A stretch of DNA of 60,000 bases, taken from assembly GCF_037975245.1 (NCBI RefSeq), contig NC_092577.1, positions 25,481,398 through 25,541,397 on the forward strand. Direction: 5' to 3'. Each line of letters starts with the position of its first letter. The first letter of the stretch is position 1. Origin of the DNA: Apostichopus japonicus. Taxonomy: Eukaryota > Echinodermata > Holothuroidea > Aspidochirotida > Stichopodidae. A program made the position numbers and the translations under genes. A model generated the notes under the pieces. It was not told the DNA's origin and ran no database searches. It saw nothing but the letters and a program-made list of their open reading frames with translations. This document shows positions 12,714 through 23,857 of the stretch, piece after piece.

Positions 12714-13354
12714 TTCCCCCACACAGCTCCCCCCCCCCCACACACACAGGCCCGGAAACGGTACCAGCCTCTTTTAGGTAGAACGAACTTGACACCGAAC
12801 ACCATTTCCTGCCTCATTTCGCGCGTAGCACGCTAAATATTGTGTTGCTGCTATAAGTTTACTTTTAATAGTACAAGTACAACCAAATTTGGTGACAAGT
12901 TATTATGCGCTATGTCTTATTTTAAAATTTGATTTACTAAATGATTCATTAACAATTAATAGAATCATGCTTTTTTCTTGGCTTTTGTTTCCTGAAAATA
13001 TTTTAAGGATAACTGAATCCTTAAACATTTAATCACTTGATGGAATATATAAGCTGCGAAGGGAAATTTAAAAAAAGGCTTCTATTAACAGCGAAAGAGT
13101 CACTAGAAAAGATAATTAATCTGGCATCTATTAGTATGGGCATATTCATTCTTCCTTTCTTTAAGTGTTGACTTTATCTCAGGTATATAAGGTATATCAT
13201 TACACTAAATGTTAAATTAGAGAAAACGCTTAATAAAATAAAATGTTTGCCACGGGCCTCCTACAAGCTTAATCCGGCACATCAAACAATGACCATTTTC
13301 ACCATTTGGAGGGGGGGGGTGCGGGGGGTGAAACTTTCATAACTACTGTTCATC
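12714..13354. other. Gene-free stretch with poly-C and poly-G runs
   Basis: A C- and CA-rich run (12717-12752) marks the broken 3' side of copy A. A G-rich run is at about 13303-13327. No coding sequence is seen between them. Confidence 0.5.
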
Positions 13355-16035
13355 CTATTTAAGAGCCCAAGTTGGGGCGTCAGTTGGTATGCATCTTAAA
13401 GAAATGTCTCCTTTTCTAACGGTGGGTATCTTCTGTTTTCTGGACTTATCGCTTATGAGAACGTCCTTATAAAATGAGTCCAGTCTCATTTTGTACTTTT
13501 TTAGTCTTTCAGACTCCCAAGTCAACTCCTACACTGTCCTAGTCCGTTCGCCCTCCATGTCGGATTCCTCGGATGACATGTACTCGGTTGACATAACTGC
13601 ATTTAGTCTGTCTTTTCTCTCCTCTGACCAGTCTATGTTTTTCAGTGCATTCAATCTACACTGAAGTTTCTGTAAACAAAGACATAAATATGAATTAGAC
13701 ATATATAAAGATCAGTTGGAATATCAATCGCCTTACTGTAGCTACAACACAATAAATGGCAACAAACGAACGAAGAATTAAAAGGTAGTTTGTATAGTCC
13801 ACAATTTTAACATGATATAATTGCTCGAAGTTTTCAAAAAGTACCTTCCAGGAGGTCTGCACTTTACAAAATGTTCTCAGAGATTCTAAATGAACACAGA
13901 TGACTGATGTCCCAGTGAGGAGAATTTCCTCCATGGTGGTTATAAAAATAGTTAAGGAATTTTGACCAAAGGTGACCATATTTGAACATGTGGCATATTT
14001 TGGGACACCAAAGCATATACCTTCAAATGTCTGCTGTCTATGTTTGCCCTAACTTCCGTATTAACACTAAAACGTTTTCTGCTTCATAACACACTGACAT
14101 CCTGTTAAATTATTGATTAAATTAACGTTAATTAGTTCTTAGAGACATTTTTTGACTAATGCAGTCAAAATTAATCAAAATAATGTGTCATAGAACTAAT
14201 TTGTGTTGTTTTTACGCATTTATTTCACAGTTTATGCCATGATCCCTATAAACTAGTGAACTTTTTTTGTAGTCTTCACAAGCTATACAGTATGCCTAAG
14301 ATCACATGCTAGTTGATTTTATTCACACAATTCGCTAAAACAGAAAGAAAGGTGTCAAGCAGGGCAGGCTAATACTGTTATAAGTTAGTAAATGACCACA
14401 ACAGCTGGATTTCATCATTACAAAAATAAAAATAATTTTAGCTGTGGTTTGCTAAATTTATAGGGCCAATGCAGCAGATCTGTAAAAGAAATTACGAGTA
14501 TTGAGGAACTTTTCTGCTGGCAACTAAAAAACACAATAATCATTAGAATGTCATTCATGCTCGACGGTGCCCAGCAATATATAGGCCTATCGCTTCTTCT
14601 AAACTATTTCTACACTAGCGCGTTACTTGAAAAATACACAACTTCACGAAGTTCTCAAAAAGTCTGGAGAGCTCATCGGGAGCTCGACCATGCATTTCTA
14701 TTTTCATTTTAAAAAATCTCTAGGTTTGGATATCAGAGGTTCCTCAATCAGTTACTTGCTTTAATGAACAAATAGTTTTAAACTCTGCCTCTTCGAAGGA
14801 CACCGTATACCAGCCCCTATTACCTATACGACATTAATAATGTGTTATGCACTCACCCGTCTTAACCGCGATTGCCTTTTCACTTTCATTCGATTGAAAT
14901 CTTTGGTGCCACTTCGCTCTCTTGTAGCATCGTCACGCAACGACTGCCAGTAACGTCTAATGGCTTCTGTATACAATCAAAGAAACAAAATGACTGATGA
15001 CTGAAATTTCATATTTTAACCTATTGCACACAGTGTAGCGTTGTTATAAGCCCGATGATACACGTTATTTACACTCCAATCGGCTAAAGGAGGATCAATT
15101 ACCAACGTAGTACTAAATTTTCAGAAAATTGTCAGAACTAAATGAACGATTATTGATAACACCATCAAATATTGTACGTCGTACTTTGACCTTCCTCCCA
15201 ATCATATAAGTAATATTTGACGTGGGTGTAGCATTTCAAAATAAACAGTGTAAAAAAATTCTCTTCCTGTCGAGATTGTTTCGTTATCATGAATGAATCA
15301 ATGCAGGTTAATATAATTTTCCTTTCACATCCGCTTTCTTTTGATGGGATATTTCGTAGTCACGGAAAAGAAAAATTACACACTAGTAGCTGAATAAAGG
15401 CATCTACAATATTGTGTCCGTGTTTGGATGATGGGGGTGAGTTCTTTTGTGCCCGCTAAAGTCTACAATATTGCCAAAAATCGATCGCATTGAGTGGTTT
15501 ATGATGTCTTCAAATCGAATGCTCCTCAATGATCTAACGTTCCTTCAATTTGTTTTAATGATTACATTCGGAATGTTGGCTAAATTAGGTGTCAATGTAC
15601 TTTGAAGTTATCAGTTTCCATCAACGTACATTATTTGTAAAATAATGTCAGGTTTTGGTGTGGTTAAATGGTTCGTAGTACAAAAAGTAAAACCACCGTA
15701 TTTCCTGCTTGACAAATGTGATGACATCACGCATTCCGTTGATACCGCATATATACTTGTTCCATTTCATCGAACATTAAAAATTCTTATCGCTGATAGA
15801 AATCGTCCTATCAGTATGTGTTCTGGCCTAAAGATGCAAAACTTCACAGCAAATTCAGCGTTAACCCCTGGGATATCCTTTTAACTTACCCGGACATGCA
15901 AAGAATTTCACACATGACTTTGAACAAACACAAACACAAAATGATTGTATACCTTTTAGCCACCTATTTGGGAATAGATTCTTCACTTCCTTCTTAACTC
16001 GGTCTGTAACGTTTATGTTGTGGACGTTGACGAAG
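13355..16035 (-). pseudogene. Three 3' exons of a conserved uncharacterised gene, one nonsense codon
   Basis: Exons at 16035-15953 (83 nt), 14966-14857 (110 nt) and 13669-13355 (315 nt, stop TAG 13357-13355) have good acceptors (TTTATACAG, TGTATACAG, GTTTACAG) and donors (GTATAC, GTGAGT). Splice phases agree: G|AA forms the Glu of NRWLKEAIRRYWQSLRDD, and RRLRR joins KLQCRL in phase 0. Later comes NIDWSEERKDRL, then STEYMSSEESDMEGE and WESERLKKYK. I recall similar multicopy proteins in echinoderm and cnidarian genomes with SEEYMSSEESD and SERLKKYK boxes; function is unknown. TAG within RTRTV*ELTWES interrupts exon 3, while family-like sequence continues after it. Upstream exons were not found. 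It is probably a pseudogene or transposon-associated gene. Confidence 0.6.
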
Positions 16036-17657
16036 CTGTATAAACAAACAATACGATTAATGTCAATGACTGAAATGGGTTTAACAATTATAGACCGTGG
16101 GCCGAAGTCCAAAATCGTTTAAGTTCGTTGCAACACAGAGAGGACTACCAACAAATGCCATTATAATGATGAAAATAATATGAAATCACCATTATCGATT
16201 GTTCCCAGTTGTCTAACGTGCACATTTTTGCAGTTGTTATTAATAACCGTTACCATTTTAATCAAATTTGGAGAGAGTTTATAAGGCGAAAATACAGCGT
16301 ATGATGTCACGAGTAACCAATCACAATCGCGTCTACAGGCTTGCGCAGTACTTTTTAACATCTGGCAACATTTGAACATGGCGACAACTAGTGATAAGGC
16401 GGCCTGCCGAACGAAAATGAAATTATAATGCATTATCCATGTTTCAAAGACAGCCTCAGAGAAAATGACTGCATTTACCAATGTCTCCAAAGCTTAAGTA
16501 ATCAGATGTGCTAAGGAATGGAAGGCTTTAGGCGGAGAATTAGGGGATATTGCCAATACTATTTTGTCTGACAATGCAGAACTCAACTTGACGTTGGACA
16601 CAACAACGTGCGGGTATCATCGGCAATGTTAATGTACAGAAAATGTACAGAAAATGTACAGTTACAGTAACCACAGTTCTTCTAAACTAGCCTAGGCCTA
16701 CGCGGTAAAAAATGTACACAGCTCTAGCTAAGTTATAACGTTGACTAAACCACTGTTATTCAATAGACCAGGCTATGCTGAAACAAAAGGTTGGCTGGAT
16801 GTACGTTCTGTGTACAATTTGTCACAGGAACGAAGAGGGTTGCTGGTTCAGGTAAAACTTGCAATGAGTTCAAAGTTTCTTTCCCCTTGGTATGGTCTTT
16901 CAAATATGCTGTATTTCTTGTTGAAGATGCCTTGTTTATATATTTTTTCAACTAATGCGAGTTAAACCAACTGAACAGTTACAACCCATCTCTTAAATAC
17001 AGGCCTTGAAGTAAATCATAATCACAAAGTAAATATATGATCGTCATCCTAGGCTCAATTCAACAAAACTGTTGTTGAAATCTCTTTCTTTATTTTCTGT
17101 CTTGCAGAGGATTTACCAGCTAAAACTGATACTGCACAGATTTTGGAGACTTCACACACAATGATCAATCAGGTAAGATTTCCGTCTGTTGCCTTCAAAT
17201 AGAGTGCAAATATGTACGTGTTGGAATATAGGCCTATACAAATACTTATGATATTGTAATGATGCAAAACATAGCTCTTTTAACATACATAACTGCTTGT
17301 AGTCCCGTTCCGTGTGTGAACATATCATTGAAAAAAACGACAACATGGTACGGTAAGTAAACAGACATGCATACTGTCTTGCTTATTAAATGTATTTCAA
17401 TGCAAATTCAGGTCCATGTACTGTTTAAAAGTAAATAAGGGAGGGAGGAGGGAGGAAATACTTGAATTGTAAAGTAAAAAATTAATGTAGAATAATAAAT
17501 TTTGCAAAACTCATGGTATGCAGCATAAGTTAACAAGCATATTTTATTTCAGCTTTATCAGTCACTGTTTTTATTAATGTGGACATTTATTGCAATGTTG
17601 CATCTCTTTTTCAACTATCTATCAGTTATGCAACATTGAAGTGATTGAAAGCAACTT
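16036..17657. other. Stretch with two weak exon candidates
   Basis: Two plus-strand candidates have plausible splice sites: about 16785-16852 (donor TTCAG|GTAAAA) and 17108-17172 (acceptor CTTGCAG, donor AATCAG|GTAAGA). Joined in phase they read FCVQFVTGTKRVAGSEDL then PAKTDTAQILETSHTMINQ. No family is recognised, so this is only a possibility. AAATGTACAG is repeated in tandem at about 16630-16662. Nothing else is supported. Confidence 0.3.
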
Positions 17658-17661
17658 TTAA

Positions 17662-17678
17662 AGGTCAAGCGACACGTA
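17662..17678 (+). repeat. Left terminal inverted repeat of the Kolobok-like element
   Basis: AGGTCAAGCGACACGTA directly follows TTAA (17658-17661). It is the inverse of the right end with two transitions. Confidence 0.75.
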
Positions 17679-17802
17679 GACTTGACTTTACATAATATTA
17701 AACTTAACAATTCTTACATTAACAAAAACCCAACACCGCGATTTTTTTCCGTCTCCAAAGGGGTAGAAATCGGTAAAAAGTACTATTACGTAATAGATTC
17801 AG

Positions 17803-17818
17803 TGACGTCACGGGGGGA
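17803..17818 (+). promoter_or_regulatory. Subterminal CRE-containing repeat, left copy
   Basis: TGACGTCACGGGGGGA contains the palindrome TGACGTCA, the consensus cAMP-response element bound by CREB/ATF factors. It lies about 400 bp upstream of the P2RX7_C-type start codon. The same 16 bases occur inverted at 23691-23706. It could be a transposase-binding site, a promoter element, or both. Confidence 0.5.
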
Positions 17819-18091
17819 GCGCAGAAGAGTGCAAACTGTATATGTTCTGCGCAGTGCATTGGGTATGGAGAAATCTCAAACTTCTCGAAAATATTACCTT
17901 CTTCAGCAGTCTGTTACAAGAAAGTTAAGATTTGGATTCAGATGAAAAATTACAAATTTATACATAAAACATCGAACAAAACATCCATTGACTTCTTTTT
18001 TCATAAATTCCTTGCATTTTCTTCCTATCAAGCAACATAAACTCCGCAAAAATCGGCTAGATTGACTCGTTCAGGGAAAGCCGAAAACAAA

Positions 18092-18099
18092 TGACGTCA
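18092..18099. promoter_or_regulatory. Second CRE-like palindrome upstream of the P2RX7_C-type gene
   Basis: TGACGTCA sits within AAATGACGTCATTTG, 125 bp before the ATG at 18224. A related half site (GTGACGTATTG) lies in the corresponding right-end region near 23619-23629. No experimental support can be read from sequence. Confidence 0.4.
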
Positions 18100-18223
18100 T
18101 TTGTTTACCAAGTCGAAAGTGAAGGATATCGTCGCATACGATATTGCTACCACATACAGTTTCTATACACGCACTGTAGTACGCATATATACACAGCACA
18201 GCATAGCTTATACATATCGCGAA

Positions 18224-20053
18224 ATGGCTGCCGGTGGCATTGACACACAGTATTTAGATAGCAACGGCGAAGAAGTAAGGGAAATGGAGGACATGGTGGA
18301 CGATCGTGGGGAAGTTTTTCCCTACATGTTCGAACCGGAGACCAGCGAAGAGGAAGCGGGATCGGACAGCGATGTCGAAATTGATCGTCCTGACGGAATA
18401 CAACGGTAACGTTACGCCTAGCGTACTATACTGTATATAGGATAGTTGTGTCACTAGTTACTGCAGGAGTTCCATAACTCCCTGGTTACTGTAGGCCTAG
18501 AACCGATAAATGTTTCCTAACTTTGCTCATACTCTTAGCTAGCCAATTTGTTGATGGGGCAGCAAAATTAACATGAAAGTGCGGTCGAGTTAAGTTAAGG
18601 AAGTTACTATTTTCCTTAAAAGTTGTGGCAGCACATGCCCCGGAACATGTCACAGAGACATATTTCATTTGGTTAGTAGATTGAAGGAGCCAATTGGAAG
18701 AGTGCACAACAAATTCAGAGGTGGCCTATTATTAATTTCCTAGCAGTTGTAGTGGCAAATTAGTGAAGTTACCACAAATCAGGGAAAGGGTGGGGGATGG
18801 AGAAGGTGGCACCTCACACCAGCTTTTTGTCATTTCCGCTTGAGCTAATTTCATAACCAGATTTTCTCAATCTAGGGAATGGATTCAGAAGTGGGAAAGA
18901 GTTGGAAACGAGGCAACATCGGCCTGTTTTATTTTCCTTTGCAGCATTCTCCCAACAGAGGCAAGACTTCTAAGAAGAGGCTACCCCCTCCTTACTAGTG
19001 ATGTTACTTGTAAGGAGCTTCAATGGTAGATTGCCCTTCAGAGGTGCCCCTTTTCTATTTAGACATGTTAGTACAGTATGCCCCAATAATTGAGGTCGGT
19101 ATGAAGTCATCGAATTGGCTCTTTATTATTTGAACTGGTTTGTATTGTTTACAGGTGTCATTGTGGCCAATGTGCTGTGATGCCTACAGCAAGGGAGTGT
19201 AGATGCTGCAGCGAAATAGATAAGTAAGGACTGTGATGGATGAAGAAGGTGCTGCATGCATGACCTTACACCCAGGTTTTGAAGCTATGTGCCTGAACCC
19301 ATTGTTTCTTCAGACAGCCTACTACATGTACCGTCAACAGTATGGTAGACGTGCACAGGAAAACAGGATCCAAGAGTAAGTATAGACTACATAATTTTTG
19401 TTGTATACCTTTATTCATTGCTCTGACCTGCTGTTGAAAGATGTAACAATACAGAGAGTGTATTCATAGTTTTGTTTTATTGTGAAAGGAATAACATTAA
19501 GATATAGATTTGATCAAGAAAATTTGTGCACCATGTTCAAAACCTGCTTCTGATTAGGTCATTTTGTCCAAAAACTGGTGTAATGCCCTTGAGGTTAACC
19601 CTTATCATGCTGACTGACTTAGTAGTCATTAACACTGAGCCATGGAACCAAATGCCACACAAAAAATGTGCACCATGCTTGTGCACGATCCATTTACAAA
19701 TTTTAGTTCCCGAGATACAATGATCAGTTTGTATAAATGGCATAGATAGGCTTACTTTAGGGGAGGCAGATTTAGGGGCCAAGCAAATTCTGGAAATCAT
19801 ATAGAAATTTATTTTAAAATTGACGTCCCCAGATGGCTACCAAGCTTTTGTGTGTCTTCATCTTTTGTAGCTGGTTTTCATATGATTATTTTACAGGAAA
19901 TACAGACACACAGCATACAGACAACTTGCACGGATGAGCTAGCAGTTTTTAGGGAAGGAGATTTGTGTTGTTCTCCCATCCTATGCAGTAAGGAGGATTA
20001 GAGAAGCTTTACCATCTCAACAGTATGAAGGATTTAAATTATCAAGACTGTGA
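18224..20053 (+). pseudogene. P2X7 ballast-domain (P2RX7_C-type) protein gene, three exons, two lesions
   Basis: Exon 1 (18224-18405) encodes MAAGGIDTQYLDSNGEEV, an acidic stretch and the motif FPYMFEPETSEEEAG. Exon 2 (19155-19375) starts CHCGQCAVMPTARECRCC, the zinc-binding cysteine cluster of the domain that forms the cytoplasmic ballast of vertebrate P2X7 receptors, then LHPGFEAMCLNP and YYMYRQQYG. Exon 3 (19897-20053) gives KYRHTAYRQLA, GKEICVVLPSYAVRRIRE and LPSQQYEGFKL, then TGA. Both introns are GT-AG and phase-consistent. One base is missing near 19223 (SEIDK reaches TAA unless a base is restored), and TAG at 19940 stands where family members have a Trp-like position. The intact product would be about 186 residues, typical for stand-alone invertebrate members, which have no channel domain. 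Its role is unknown. The gene lies wholly inside the TTAA-flanked element. Confidence 0.8.
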
Positions 20054-20942
20054 GAATGTGGACTGTTTATGCCAAGTCATAGTATCATTTCTGCAAAGTT
20101 TTATAGAAACAGGGCTCAGTCCTGTCTGTTTTGTGGCTGAATGGTGAACATTTTGGAATTCCAGCTTACATTTTTCTGGTTCATGGTATTAACTACAATC
20201 TTGGATGAAATTTTACATTTTCAAGTTTGGGAAGCACAAAACAGTAATAAATAATAAAAACTCAAGTTAATTTTTTGTACGTATTCTCTCTTGTAAGCAA
20301 AGCTGTCACTTCTAGTAGCCTGCCAACAAAATCTGGATGATTGAAATCTCAAATATACTAGGTTAAAATAGAAGAATAGTTTGAATAAAGTACCCTAAAC
20401 CACTATGTCAATGGGATCTGGAGAGCTTAGGCTTTCATTTTAATAAAAGTGTAATGAGAATCAATCTGAAATTGTTCATTAATCCATGGAATATCAAGAT
20501 TACTTGATCATAAATGGGATAAAAAAAATCACATTTTATCCCATGCGGGGAACAAACAGCAAATTTATGTCAACTCTTTTCGAGAAAAACACCAAATTGG
20601 CAACATGTTTGAAACACCAAAGTTGGAAAGAAATAGTAAGTCAGCATGAAATTTATATTTATGAAGTCAAAGCTCTCTAGAGAGGAATACTTGTCATTGG
20701 AACTTTTTTTTAAAATCTAATGTTATCATTTAGTTAGTTACAATGGAAACCAGATGTAAGTAAAACTTTAGCAACTTCCCTAAAGGCTGGTAGCGACCTG
20801 TTAATTAACACTGCTCTGCAGCTGTGCCAAAACATGTGAACAGACGCTTCACAGAGTCGATTGCTCCCCAATACAATGAAACAAAATTAGAAATTGGGAG
20901 GCCATCAACTACAGTACTTCAGCAAAGCTTTTGAAATCTGCT

Positions 20943-21241
20943 TCAGTGTTGTTTCATGGCATCCTCATTGTTCGGATGAACATAGGAGCTTGCAAGTGGT
21001 GGGGGCTCTTTTCTGACAGGAACAGGACACTCCTCTCCCAGAGTTCCACTTCTGCAGAAGTTGTTGCAAGCAGTCAAGAAGTTCCCATACATAATCTGTA
21101 GAATAGTAAAGATATGAAGAATAATATAATAATAGTTCATAAAAACATACCATTTAGATAGAGGCATTCCAATCACTCCATTTCGGTCAATAGGCATGGC
21201 ACAGTTGTCAGTCAAGTCTTTGGATGCCCAACTAAGGCGAC
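20943..21241 (-). pseudogene. Possible 3' coding remnants inside the Kolobok-like element
   Basis: Two open stretches on the minus strand look protein-like. One (about 21241-21151) reads LSWASKDLTDNCAMPIDRN then GVIGMPLSK and ends at donor G|GTATGT. The other (about 21095-20943) follows an acceptor-like CTACAG and reads either DYVWELLDCLQQLLQKW or, in another frame, GEECPVPVRKEPPPLASSY then NNEDAMKQH and a stop. Joined directly they are out of frame. The second resembles the proline-rich C-terminus of transposase-like proteins I associate with THAP-bearing elements, but this is a weak match. The same strand carries the THAP exon at 23270-23490. Confidence 0.25.
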
Positions 21242-23269
21242 AGCTGAGTACACCTCAATTGGTGTGGATACATGGGTCAGGTTTTACCTGACAACTTGTG
21301 CCTGAACAATTCCAATATATTTTTTACTGATTACAACAAAAACCCTACACCTGTTTGTGCACCTAATATTATGGATTATGTAATCTTCAGCAGGATGTGT
21401 GGTCATTGTCTCAGTAGCTTAACCACTGTTTATGTAGTAAAGTAAACATGTGGACAGAGTAACATCCTGTCTCATCCCCTTGTTATCCATGGTAAGGAGT
21501 GTATGAGATGCAACTTTCACCATTTGTATTCAGTAGCAGATATCCAGCCATGTGAAGATATAATATACTCTGTTAAATCCAACTACTTGTTTGTGCCTTT
21601 ATTTCTTGTTCACATACAGCTGTGACAACTCTACCAGATACAGTATGCATATGCTAATTGAAGTAAAGACTGATGGCCTCACCACACATTCCAGACTACC
21701 CCACAGTGTTGGTGTCAAAATTAATAATGATCCTCTTTCCAGAAAGTTATGGAACCAATTGATTTTCCAGACTAATCTACTATCAATCTTGAAAATTACC
21801 TTGAAGCGTCATCTTTGTCATGTTCAGATGAGTTTGTGAACTGATGGAGTGTAGTCCGGACTACCTGGCGGTTTTTCGGTGTATCCCGATGTGGATGCCA
21901 CAGCAGCAGACGGACCATCATCGCCACTTTGAGATGGCCCTGGTTGCTTTGATGGTGTTCTTGTCTCTGTTGGTCCAGTCAACAACTTCAATGGTGGTAG
22001 GGGGACCAGTGAACACTGAACTTCTACATACATGTGTTACATTCACTGAAAATTAGAATAAATGCTTATTATACCACACACATACAGTAGGCTGCTCTTG
22101 GACAGGGGTCAGCTGCCTAGATGGTTCACTTATCTTTCTGAAGGAGAGCATATCCTCCTGCTTTATGTGGCTGCAAAAATATGGGCCACTCACACCATGA
22201 GCATTGCAAATGACTTCAGCTTGGTTTCATATAGTATAACTACAATGTAATCTCCCTTCTCTCAGTAACTATAGATGTAGCCTTTATATTTTCCTGTGAA
22301 GCCATCAGGTATAGCCTCCTCAACCACTCTTGTCAGGCAGGTGGATATGACGTATAAAATACAATGTATATTATCCCCTAGTCAGCCTGCCCGATGTGCA
22401 GTTTTAATTGCTATTTTGCTTTCAACGAGTACTGTTTCTAAAATTTTGGCCCCTGTACTCACTTCTGCTATAGAATGCTCTATAGATGTATGAAAGTTTT
22501 CCATTCTTCCTTGTATTACCCTAGCTTACACTTCTGTACCACATTTTCTCCCCCACCCCCCCCCCATCCATCACTCTATTAAATCCTATTTATGGGGACC
22601 TTTCGGCCGTAATACTGCTGCCTCCTTTTTGTCTGGTAGCTTGCCCCCCATATACATGCCTCGATGTTTTACTGGTGCAGATTCCTTGTATCCCGTTCAA
22701 AACTGACTACTTAAATCTTTAATGCCTGTCACCACCCTCCCCTCCCCCATTTCCCAACCGTTTTTCGGTAATATCAAGCACATGTCTATAAGATCAAGCT
22801 ACCTTTAGATGGAGATGTACATTCTGCAGAATCCTGCCTTTATTTTCACTGCAGTTGGTTGGGGAACAGCTTCTAGATTAATCTAAGTATTGAAAATTGG
22901 GAAAGAAAATAACAAGGAAGTTATGAAAGTTCATTTAAGAAAGCAGTTTGATATGTTTGAAAGTACCTGTCACGAGCGTTTTCTCTTGTAACAAAAATTG
23001 CTATGACTCTGAGTATATAGATAGGTGGGAGCACATTATAATATTGGGCAAAATGACATGTAAACATCTTATGCTTGTTATTCTGGATTTTCATGATGTA
23101 CCACAGATAAAAGTTATATAGCCCTAGCCTACGCCTAACTTTATCGTCGCCGTACCTAATTTAGGGCCTAACTAACTGAACGAAATTATAAGAATTAGCC
23201 TACTGTAAGTTAGTAATAATACCAAGTTAGTCCTTGTTGTAGTAGGCCTAGGCCAGAAAATACACTTAC

Positions 23270-23490
23270 TCTTTTCCGATCCAGCTTCGCAACTACTGGT
23301 CTACTTGTTCCTATATCTCCTCGAGATTTGAAGATACTTTCTCCAAATAGAGAAGGAACGGCATTGTCTTGTAGACGGCGAGCTGTTGGTGTTCCAAGTC
23401 CAAGTTGCGCGGATAGGCGATAGGAATCGAAACTTTAACTGGTGAAGAGCGCACTGCACACATAAGATTCGCTCGAAGGTCCAAGCCAAT
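23270..23490 (-). pseudogene. THAP-domain exon (C-terminal half), mutated
   Basis: The exon lies between acceptor AAGTACAG and donor AAAAGA|GTAAGTG. It reads WLGPSSESYVCSALFTS, stop, SFDSYRLSAQLGLGTPTARR, LQDNAVPSLFGESIF. This matches the second half of a C2CH THAP zinc finger: the W, the VCSxHF ligand box and the AVPxxF box that closes the domain. The zinc-ligand His is Leu here (CTC for CAC) and a TAA follows two codons later, so it is inactive. THAP domains bind DNA and occur in Kolobok and P-element transposases. The N-terminal half with the CxxC pair was not found between this exon and the right TIR; the ATG at 23592 opens only an unrelated short frame. Confidence 0.65.
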
Positions 23491-23690
23491 CTGTACTTAG
23501 GCAGCTAGGCTGGCTGAGTGCACTGGTAATAAGCTATCGCTGTATACAGTGTTTGACAAACACGAAACTTTCTTGAACTGTTGTGCAGCCATTCTCATGT
23601 GATATTTTGTTTACTGTTCGTGACGTATTGTTTACGGCTTTGATCTCGGTTAGCATATTAGGCATATCTAGCTTTGGTAACATTGGCGGT

Positions 23691-23706
23691 TCCCCCCGTG
23701 ACGTCA
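23691..23706 (-). promoter_or_regulatory. Subterminal CRE-containing repeat, right copy
   Basis: On the minus strand this is TGACGTCACGGGGGGA, identical to 17803-17818. It lies upstream of the THAP exon, so both internal genes would be transcribed inward from equivalent terminal sequences. Confidence 0.5.
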
Positions 23707-23836
23707 TTATCTTACGGAATTAGCTTGGTTATTAACTTAATTAAAACAGCAAAGAAACAATTGTGGAACTCCAAATTTGGAATATAGGGTTTTGATATGT
23801 AGCTTTTCAATTTGTGTAAGTTTGAAGGAAATCTGT

Positions 23837-23853
23837 TACATGTCACTTGACCT
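23837..23853 (-). repeat. Right terminal inverted repeat of the Kolobok-like element
   Basis: Read on the minus strand it is AGGTCAAGTGACATGTA; TTAA (23854-23857) follows on the plus strand. It pairs with 17662-17678. Confidence 0.75.
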
Positions 23854-23857
23854 TTAA

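Larger units (their letters stand above)
17662..23853. mobile_element. Kolobok-like DNA transposon carrying a P2X7-ballast gene and a THAP gene (6192 bp)
   Basis: The unit is flanked by TTAA on both sides (17658-17661 and 23854-23857). Its ends are inverted repeats AGGTCAAGYGACAYGTA (15 of 17 identical). A second perfect 16-bp inverted repeat, TGACGTCACGGGGGGA, lies 141 bp inside the left end and 147 bp inside the right end, so long decayed TIRs are likely. TTAA duplication plus a THAP-type DNA-binding domain are hallmarks of the Kolobok superfamily. Inside are a plus-strand P2RX7_C-type gene (18224-20053) and a minus-strand THAP exon (23270-23490). The interior 20054-23269 has only weak coding remnants; the catalytic transposase core was not found, so the copy is probably dead. 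It could also be two genes caught between chance repeats, but the paired inner repeats argue against that. Confidence 0.72.

Noticed and set aside
16741-17172. A two-exon host gene upstream of the Kolobok-like element
   Set aside because: Only two short candidate exons; the phase that joins them leaves a stop just upstream, and no family is recognised.
20943-21241. A confirmed Kolobok transposase C-terminus
   Set aside because: The two pieces join out of frame and the similarity is only in general character, so it is listed with low confidence.
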